The position numbers and the translations under genes are program-made. 10,478 nucleotides of DNA, taken from Chloroflexota bacterium (GTDB lineage Bacteria > Chloroflexota > Limnocylindria > Limnocylindrales > CSP1-4). The stretch is taken from the NCBI GenBank assembly GCA_025935655.1, contig JAICUV010000108.1, forward strand, positions 1 to 10,478, read 5' to 3'. The notes below the pieces were generated by a model. That model searched no databases. It was not told where the DNA came from and saw only the letters and a list, made by a program, of their open reading frames with translations. Below are positions 7,301 through 10,478 of this stretch, piece by piece. Each line of letters starts with the position of its first letter. The stretch's first letter is position 1.

Positions 7301-7583
7301 GACCCGCGTGCGGCCGATCCTCATGACGGCGATCGCGACGATCCTGGCGCTCGTGCCGCTCGCGGCCGGGTTCAACCAGGGATCGATCATCGCGGCGGAG
7401 CTCGGAACGGTCGTCATCGGCGGCCTGTTCAGCTCGACGTTCCTCACGCTGCTCGTCATCCCGGCGATCTACTCGCTGGTCGACGGCGGGCGGACGTGGG
7501 CCTCGGGCCTCCGGGCATCCCGCGACGAGGATGCGGCCGTCCCGGCGCCCCAGACCACATCGTCGCCCGAACCCGCCGCCTGA
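4299..7583 (+). CDS. RND-family efflux permease (ACR_tran / AcrB-SwrC type)
   Basis: This 1094-residue proton-driven exporter is slightly longer than the usual 1020-1050. Its layout is TM1 (about 12-31), a porter/docking domain with QELLPDIEFPVITV near the start, TM2-6 (about 385-515), TM7 (about 568-588), a second porter domain, and TM8-12 (about 903-1065). The proton-relay aspartates are kept in GRVVDDAIVVLENI (D445, D446). The lysine that AcrB has on TM10 is threonine here (T973 in GIVVTNAIVLL), as in Gram-positive SwrC-like permeases. A Pro/Ala/Thr/Gly-rich insert (about 249-300) with three TASGAP repeats interrupts the first porter domain before VTIGDLGTVEV. The start overlaps the MarR stop (ATGA), with AAAGGA at 4287-4292 six bases before it. 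No membrane-fusion or outer-membrane gene is adjacent, so it may act alone or with a partner encoded elsewhere. The substrate is unknown; drugs, lipids or surfactants are possible. Confidence 0.93.
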   Translation: MSRLSQFAVSKRSVTLLLAGALFVAGLLAWGNLKQELLPDIEFPVITVIAPLPGAGAADVAEQVTKPIEQAISGVPRLESLQSTSANSLALVVAQFSFGSDVKEIRASIEQNLQTAGLPSTVTPQVTALNINSSPVIIASIAATSQDGLSAAAMVAQDDIKPALLAIDGVGSVDITGGEEQRVLVTLDPDKLAANGISIGQVTGVLAANNLTFPSGEITTDTSKISVSTIGRIESVDAVKALVVGVKVPQAGPVGPTAPTASGAPAGATASGAPGGATASGAPDASPATTTPAAPTPVTIGDLGTVEVQGVATTGYARTNGQPALSVSVSKTSDANTVQVADAVTATLNEIAAQHTDTVSVTVVSDLSNFIKESRDGLLREGGLGALFAVLTIFLFLFSIRSTIVAAVSIPLSILTALVIMQATGVTLNIMTLGGLAVAVGRVVDDAIVVLENIYRHRALGESRRDAAINGPKEVAGAITAATITTVGVFLPLGFVGGLVSQFFLPFALTVTFALLASLVCALTVVPVLAYLLIDKVKLNVDEDGEPRNSLWIRLYTPTITGVLRSRWTRLGTVGIALVLFMITGALAPLLPTAFINAGSENIVQATIAPPAGASTEAVLAHTTQAEEILKQDPNVVLVQTSIPGEGEAGFQTITAAMSGRPANSARMAIRLSDTVDLTEYTKVLSDALAPVKTDGFDVAIAQLAGFSSNNLNVVVAGDNATDVATANDAVLATLSDNADLLNLKSDLSKGTPEIQVTPDPNKSIMVGLTAAQVAQEVRAALVGSVATRVVIDDGGTTADIFVELDPAAVASVDDLRKLPVGAVTKVPLGTIASVEQVDAQGSITRIDQSPAASISAEIASENTGKVSKDVQAEIDALVADGKIPQGVDVRLAGVTAQMDEAFGGLFFSMGVAVLIVYVAMVLTFNSLITPFIILFSLPLATIGALPALFLTGRPLGVSALIGFLMLIGIVVTNAIVLLDLVERLRAQGMSTHDALIEGGRTRVRPILMTAIATILALVPLAAGFNQGSIIAAELGTVVIGGLFSSTFLTLLVIPAIYSLVDGGRTWASGLRASRDEDAAVPAPQTTSSPEPAA
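5076..5147 (+). repeat. In-frame 27-base repeat inside the RND permease
   Basis: Two full units and one two-thirds unit (5076-5102, 5103-5129, 5130-5147) encode TASGAPAGA, TASGAPGGA and TASGAP. Copies differ mostly at third codon positions. The repeat forms the core of a longer low-complexity insert (roughly 5045-5190) predicted to be a flexible extracytoplasmic loop. It could vary in copy number between strains. Confidence 0.8.
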
Positions 7584-7678
7584 CCGCGCGTTCCCGGAAC
7601 CCGTGGCACGCTAGGGCTCCGCGCCAGGTGTCACATGCCACGTCCCATGCGCCCCTCGCCCAACGGAGGAACAGATCG
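7584..7678 (+). promoter_or_regulatory. 95-base leader of osmC with candidate operator
   Basis: The palindrome GTTCCCGGAAC lies at 7590-7600. GTGTCACATGCCAC (7628-7641) is an imperfect palindrome of GTGKCA half-sites around CA, and a further GTGGCA sits at 7603-7608, in inverted orientation to TGCCAC. These could bind a regulator controlling osmC. No clear -35/-10 pair and no terminator for the RND gene was seen, so readthrough from the operon is possible. Confidence 0.3.
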
Positions 7679-8122
7679 ATGGAGATCACCCGCAACGCCG
7701 AAGTCACCTGGACCGGGAGCCTGCTCGAGGGCTCCGGGACCATCAACTACGTCTCGTCCGGCGCGTTCTCGCGCCTGCCGGTGACCTGGGCCTCGCGGAC
7801 CGAGGACCACAACGGCCGCACCTCGCCCGAGGAGCTGCTCGCCGCGGCGCACGCCTCGTGCTTCTCGATGGCGTTCTCGTCGCAGCTGGCGAAGAACGGC
7901 ACGCCGGCCACCACGCTCGACACGAAGGCGGTCATCACCTTCGCGAAGGGCGACGCCGGCTGGAGCATCGCGAAGAGCACGCTCACCGTCTCGGGCACCG
8001 TGCCCGGGATCGACCAGGCGAAGTTCGCCGAGCTCGCCGCCGCGGCCAAGGACGGCTGCCCGGTCTCGCGCGCGCTCGCCGGCAACGTCGAGCTCGCCGT
8101 GGAGGCGACGCTCGTCGGGTAG
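7679..8122 (+). CDS. osmC: OsmC-type organic hydroperoxide reductase
   Basis: This 147-residue protein matches OsmC along its length. It has an N-terminal beta-region with AEVTWTGSLLEGSGTI, the RTSPEELLAAAHASCFSMAFS signature (47-67), KAVITFAKGDAGWSIAKSTL (83-102), the VPGID turn (108-112) and KDGCPVSRAL (124-133). The peroxidatic cysteine is C61 and the resolving cysteine C127; R40 and E51 are the expected activating pair. OsmC forms an intertwined cytosolic homodimer that reduces organic hydroperoxides with thiol reductants. The GTVPGID and ENCPVSK-like regions favour OsmC over Ohr. The ATG at 7679 has a strong GGAGGA (7665-7670) 8 bases upstream. It follows the RND operon by 95 bases on the same strand and ends before a strong hairpin, so it may be its own unit or the last gene of the stress operon. 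Confidence 0.93.
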   Translation: MEITRNAEVTWTGSLLEGSGTINYVSSGAFSRLPVTWASRTEDHNGRTSPEELLAAAHASCFSMAFSSQLAKNGTPATTLDTKAVITFAKGDAGWSIAKSTLTVSGTVPGIDQAKFAELAAAAKDGCPVSRALAGNVELAVEATLVG

Positions 8123-8142
8123 CGTTCACGTTCGATCGATTG

Positions 8143-8174
8143 CGGCCGGTCCGAGCGCTCGGGCCGGCCGTTTC
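8143..8174 (+). terminator. Strong hairpin terminator of osmC
   Basis: CGGCCGGTCCGAG (8143-8155) pairs with CTCGGGCCGGCCG (8158-8170) with a single T-G wobble, a 13-pair inverted repeat around CG. TTT follows at 8171-8173. It starts 20 bases after the osmC stop codon. Confidence 0.75.
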
Positions 8175-8231
8175 GATTCCTGCGGCGACTCGGCGGGTGC
8201 GCTCCGGTCGCCCGCCGGCCGCAGTTCCTCG

Positions 8232-8305
8232 CCGGGCTCCACGCGCCCGTTCCCGCCAGGCGGCGGCTCGACGCGACCGGGCTCCACGCGCCCGTTCCCG
8301 CCAGG
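8232..8305. repeat. 29-base exact direct repeat, 45-base period
   Basis: Copies at 8232-8260 and 8277-8305 are identical. Each begins CCGGGCTCCACGCGCCCG and ends CCCGCCAGG, with 16 bases between them (CGGCGGCTCGACGCGA). The period is a multiple of three. Confidence 0.9.
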
Positions 8306-8336
8306 AGGCTGAACCATGGCGGGGCCGCACGATCCT

Positions 8337-8403
8337 CCCGCCGGGCGGGCCACCTGTGTGCTGTGGGCGGGGGCTGGGCCACGGATCACCCGCCGGGCGG
8401 GCC
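8337..8403. repeat. Pair of identical palindromic CCCGCCGGGCGGGCC elements
   Basis: The 15-base element occurs at 8337-8351 and 8389-8403. Its first 13 bases form a perfect palindrome around a central G (CCCGCC-G-GGCGGG). The copies are 52 bases apart, in direct orientation. Confidence 0.75.
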
Positions 8404-8432
8404 GAACGGGGCCGCGAGTACATCGTTCAGCC

Positions 8433-8472
8433 GCTGAGCGGGCGGCGGCTCGACGGGCTGAGCGGGTGGCGG
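8433..8472. repeat. 16-base near-perfect direct repeat, 24-base period
   Basis: GCTGAGCGGGCGGCGG at 8433-8448 recurs at 8457-8472 with one change (GGGTGG). CGGCGGCTCGAC at 8443-8454 is also found at 8261-8272 inside the other repeat, which links the two repeat sets. Confidence 0.7.
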
Positions 8473-8526
8473 GGACGGACGGGCCGAGCGCAGTCCCGGC
8501 GGCGGAGCCGTCCATGGGCCGTCGAC

Positions 8527-8532
8527 TAGCAT
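8527..8532 (+). promoter_or_regulatory. Candidate -10 box for leaderless Imm5-like mRNA
   Basis: TAGCAT fits TAnnnT and ends 6 bases before the ATG at 8539. No ribosome site precedes that ATG. This is the spacing expected when transcription starts at the start codon. Confidence 0.4.
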
Positions 8533-8538
8533 GGCCGC

Positions 8539-9051
8539 ATGGCGATCGACGACGAGGAGCGGCGCGCCGTTGCACGTTGGGCAGCGGGGTCCGCGGAGCG
8601 CGTGCTGCCGCTGTTCGCGGCCATCGCGCCCGGCGACACTCGTCCGGCCGACGCGATCGGCGTCGCGCGCTCCTTCGCCGACGGCGCGCCGCGCAGCCGC
8701 CACCTCACCCGGGTGGCCCTGGCCGCCCACCGGGCCGGCGCTGAGGTCGGCGATCCGGTCGGGCTGGCGGTGGCGCGCGCCGCAAGCCTGGCCGCCGCGA
8801 CCGCGAACATCCACGGCGAGACCACCATCGGGACGCTCGGGCACATCCTCGGGCCGGCGGCGTACGCCGCGCTCGCGCGCGAGCTCGCGTCCGGCGGCGA
8901 CGCGACCGCGGCCGACGAGGAGGTCCGGTGGGCGGTCGCGCATGCCGGGCCGGCGATCCGTGACCTGGTTCGACGAGTCCCGGCGGCCGCCACGGGCGGG
9001 CGTCGGATCGAGGCGCTCCAGCTGGAGCTCGACCGGCTCCTGCGGGCCTGA
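8539..9051 (+). CDS. Imm5-like putative immunity protein
   Basis: This is a 170-residue, all-helical, alanine-rich cytosolic protein. It resembles the Imm-5-like putative immunity family: RRAVARWAAGSAERVLPLFA (9-27), the RPADAIGVARSFADG segment (34-48), VALAAHRAGAEVGDPVGLAV (58-77) and ARAASLAAATANIH (78-91). In the family these read WA..cAerVLP.fe, RP..AIea.r.W..G, AAhaAAr and AAgqAAATAH. Members were named from genomic links to polymorphic toxins, but many stand alone and their activity is unproven. No toxin gene lies in view here; the neighbours are osmC and a convergent hydrolase gene. Residues 92-170 are more variable and end in a helical LQLELDRLLRA. ATG 8539 was chosen because it begins the family-like sequence and has TAGCAT 6 bases upstream. 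ATG 8531 is in another frame. Confidence 0.75.
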   Translation: MAIDDEERRAVARWAAGSAERVLPLFAAIAPGDTRPADAIGVARSFADGAPRSRHLTRVALAAHRAGAEVGDPVGLAVARAASLAAATANIHGETTIGTLGHILGPAAYAALARELASGGDATAADEEVRWAVAHAGPAIRDLVRRVPAAATGGRRIEALQLELDRLLRA

Positions 9052-9099
9052 TCGTCCGCGCCGCGGCCGGGACCCGCCACCCACGCGCGGCCCGCGGGC
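9052..9099. other. Short convergent spacer with GC-rich palindrome
   Basis: These 48 bases separate the convergent Imm5-like and hydrolase genes. GCCCGCGGGC at 9090-9099 is a perfect palindrome abutting the hydrolase stop codon. No hairpin with a T-run was found, so termination here is unclear. Confidence 0.35.
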
Positions 9100-10038
9100 T
9101 CAGCCGATCGACAGCACCCGGCGAGGATTGTCGATCGTGAGCTGGTCGATCTCCGCATCCGAGACGCCACGCTCGCGCAGCCGCGGCAGGAACACGCGCT
9201 GGAGGTACGTGTACCCGTTTCCCTGGTAGTGCCGGAGCTGGCTGTTGTGGCACACGTCCTGGCTGAGCAGCACCCGGTCCCCGTGGCCGCGGTGGAGCAG
9301 CTCGAGGAGGAGGTCGATGACCCTCGCCTCGCCGTGCTGCTCCTGGGGCGTGAACGACATGCCGAGGAAGTCGAACTCGATCGAGGCGCCACGGGCGATC
9401 AGCCCCAGGTAGTGGTCCAGGTGCGGATAGCTGTCCGCGTGCCCGATGACCACGCGCCCGGGGTCCACGCCCTCCTCCTCGAAGATCGTGAGCTGGGCCG
9501 CCCCGACCTCCGACATCACCGCGTGGGTCGTGATGGCGAGGCCCGTCCGGCGCGAGGCACGAGCGACGGCCCGGTGGATCCGCTCCTCGGCCGGCGTGAC
9601 CCACGGCTTGTCCGTCCCGATCTCGCCGATGATCCCGGGCCGGATCCCGGTTTCCCCCACCCCGGTCGTGATCTCGCCGACGAGCGCCTCCGCCAGCGAG
9701 TCCACCGACCGCCGCTCGACCAGCAGCTCCGCCGGGTAGTACGAGCCGCGGTACCAGCCCGAGCCCATCACCAGGTGCAGCCCGCTCTGCTCGGCCAGCG
9801 AGCGGAGCCAGGCCGGGTCCCGGCCGGTCCCATCGATCGTGACATCCACGAGCGTCGTCCCGCCGGCCTCGCGGTACTGCCGCAGCTCCTCGAGGATCAC
9901 GGGCTCGTCGCGGGTCAGCTCCCAGTAGTCCCAGCGGTCCGGGATCTGCCACAGGTGGATCTGGGTGTGCTCGTGCGGGAGCGTGAACCCGAGCTCGTCC
10001 GGGTCGATGGGTCCGCGGACGGTCATGACGTGCGCCAT
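9100..10038 (-). CDS. Phosphotriesterase-family (Php-like) metal-dependent hydrolase
   Basis: This 312-residue cytosolic TIM-barrel amidohydrolase has the full binuclear metal site in order: H22 and H24 (GFTLPHEHTQIH, the phosphotriesterase signature), E139 (GIIGEIG), H172 (ITTHAV), H200 (VIGHAD) and D261 (LSQDV). The bridging residue is glutamate, as in E. coli Php, rather than the carboxylated lysine of classic phosphotriesterases and lactonases. GSGWYRGSYYP (92-102) is also Php-like. The substrate is unknown; lactone or ester hydrolysis is likely for the family, and true organophosphate activity should not be assumed. The length is close to the family's usual 290-330. ATG 10038 was chosen because TACGAT lies 6 bases upstream and the conserved MTVRGP start follows; the Met at codon 5 (10026) is an alternative. 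It is divergent from mug, with 37 bases between starts. Confidence 0.9.
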   Translation of the reverse strand: MAHVMTVRGPIDPDELGFTLPHEHTQIHLWQIPDRWDYWELTRDEPVILEELRQYREAGGTTLVDVTIDGTGRDPAWLRSLAEQSGLHLVMGSGWYRGSYYPAELLVERRSVDSLAEALVGEITTGVGETGIRPGIIGEIGTDKPWVTPAEERIHRAVARASRRTGLAITTHAVMSEVGAAQLTIFEEEGVDPGRVVIGHADSYPHLDHYLGLIARGASIEFDFLGMSFTPQEQHGEARVIDLLLELLHRGHGDRVLLSQDVCHNSQLRHYQGNGYTYLQRVFLPRLRERGVSDAEIDQLTIDNPRRVLSIG

Positions 10039-10044
10039 GTGCGG

Positions 10045-10050
10045 ATCGTA
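10045..10050 (-). promoter_or_regulatory. Candidate -10 box for leaderless hydrolase mRNA
   Basis: On the minus strand TACGAT fits TAnnnT and ends 6 bases before the ATG at 10038. No Shine-Dalgarno is present. It lies within the 37-base spacer shared with the mug gene. Confidence 0.45.
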
Positions 10051-10063
10051 GCGCCGGGACGGG

Positions 10064-10069
10064 CACAAT
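10064..10069 (+). promoter_or_regulatory. Candidate -10 box for leaderless mug mRNA
   Basis: CACAAT matches four of six TATAAT positions and ends 6 bases before ATG 10076, the same spacing as on the opposite strand. There is no ribosome site. The two divergent promoters would overlap almost completely. Confidence 0.35.
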
Positions 10070-10075
10070 CGCGGC

Positions 10076-10478
10076 ATGCGCCCGCTCGAACCGCTGTCCG
10101 ACGTCCCGGACGTCCTCGCGCCCGGCCTCCGGCTCGTGCTCGTGGGGATCAACCCGGGTCGCGCGTCGGCGGCGGCGGCAGCGCACTTCGCCAACCCGCG
10201 CAACGACTTCTGGCGGCTGCTCCACGCGTCCGGGCTCACGCCGCGCGAGCTGGCGCCCAGCGAGCAGGACGAGCTGCTCGCCTTCGGCATCGGCATCACC
10301 AACGCGGCCCTGCGCACGACACCGGGCTCGGGCGACCTCCGCGCCGCCGACTTCACCACGTCCGCGGCCCGCCTCGAGCAGATCGCCCGCGAGCTCCGGC
10401 CGGGCGTCATGGCGTTCGTGGGCAAGGAGGCGTACCGCGGCGCGTTCCGCGTGCGCCCGGCCTTGGGCGCACAGGCAC
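10076..10478 (+). CDS. mug: Mug-type G/U(T) mismatch-specific DNA glycosylase (3' end missing)
   Basis: The first 134 residues are visible before the right edge; the family is usually 160-200 long. The active-site motif of family 2 uracil-DNA glycosylases is present as LVGINPG (22-28), where N26 is the water-activating asparagine. It is followed by HFANPRNDFWRLLHASG (37-53, the Mug HPxNrFW region), LLAFGIGITN (72-81) and the AFVGKEAYRGAF strand-helix near 116-127. The enzyme removes uracil or thymine from G/U and G/T mispairs, including those made by cytosine deamination, and starts base-excision repair, a useful role in a GC-rich genome. The ATG at 10076 is the first in frame near the spacer and has CACAAT 6 bases upstream, with no ribosome site. 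It is divergent from the hydrolase gene, so the two may share regulatory DNA. Confidence 0.88.
   Translation, partial: MRPLEPLSDVPDVLAPGLRLVLVGINPGRASAAAAAHFANPRNDFWRLLHASGLTPRELAPSEQDELLAFGIGITNAALRTTPGSGDLRAADFTTSAARLEQIARELRPGVMAFVGKEAYRGAFRVRPALGAQA

Larger units (their letters stand above)
8123..8538. other. 416-base repeat-rich gap between osmC and the Imm5-like gene
   Basis: The gap holds the osmC terminator (8143-8173), a 29-base direct repeat, two copies of an odd palindrome and a 16-base near-repeat, all extremely GC-rich. No plus-strand gene is supported. On the minus strand, 8532-8386 can encode 48 residues rich in Pro (containing PPPAQPVEPPPAQRLND), and 8317-8126 can encode 63 residues with a repeated GGNGRVEP. 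Neither has a ribosome site, and the second runs through the osmC terminator. I therefore do not call them genes. Confidence 0.5.

Noticed and set aside
5858..7678. Upstream extension of the osmC frame
   Set aside because: It is a low-complexity Arg/Gly/Pro translation overlapping the RND gene. OsmC begins at 7679 behind GGAGGA.
8126..8317. 63-residue minus-strand gene with GGNGRVEP repeats
   Set aside because: It lacks a ribosome site or -10 box and passes through the osmC terminator hairpin. It is kept only as a finding about the repeats.
8232..8472. CRISPR array
   Set aside because: There are only two copies of each repeat, with different units, periods of 45 and 24 bases, no unique equal-length spacers and no cas genes.

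Overview
The window is very GC-rich, and most codons end in G or C. All gene families are bacterial. Several genes seem to be leaderless, with a TAnnnT-like box 6-7 bases before the ATG and no ribosome site. The lipoprotein has a Pro/Ser/Ala/Thr-rich linker, and the RND permease carries a similar insert. This points to a high-GC Chloroflexota (Limnocylindria-like) or deep actinobacterial lineage. That placement is inferred from style only; there is no rRNA in the window. No tRNA, CRISPR array, insertion sequence or phage gene was seen.

Layout. (1) 1-587, minus: 5' part of an Eis-like GNAT acetyltransferase that runs off the left edge. (2) 753-1958, plus: a 12-helix membrane protein with a heme-copper-oxidase-like plan and a reduced histidine set. 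(3) 1959-2279: a gap with a 22-base perfect palindrome and a long leader. (4) 2280-3045, plus: a two-gene unit, DUF6325 followed by a SHOCT-tailed small protein, closed by a hairpin terminator. (5) 3118-3612, minus: a META-domain lipoprotein, convergent with that unit. (6) 3724-7583, plus: a MarR regulator overlapping an RND efflux permease by ATGA, with a phased array of ACCGAA half-sites at the start of the regulator. (7) 7679-8122, plus: OsmC peroxidase, followed by a strong hairpin. (8) 8123-8538: a repeat-rich gap. (9) 8539-9051, plus: an Imm5-like putative immunity protein. (10) 9100-10038, minus, and 10076-10478, plus: a Php-type phosphotriesterase-family hydrolase, and a Mug-type mismatch DNA glycosylase cut by the right edge, divergent from a 37-base spacer.

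Working together. The clearest unit is MarR plus RND permease, probably a self-regulated, drug- or stress-responsive export operon with no adaptor or outer-membrane partner in view. OsmC just downstream suits a stress-response neighbourhood but has its own ribosome site and a 95-base gap, so it may be separate. The DUF6325-SHOCT pair is a compact unit of unknown role. The rest looks like ordinary, loosely grouped chromosomal housekeeping and accessory genes. I found no convincing new multi-gene system. The best leads are the DUF6325-SHOCT pair, the degenerate heme-copper-like membrane protein, the MarR operator array and the in-phase repeats at 8230-8475.
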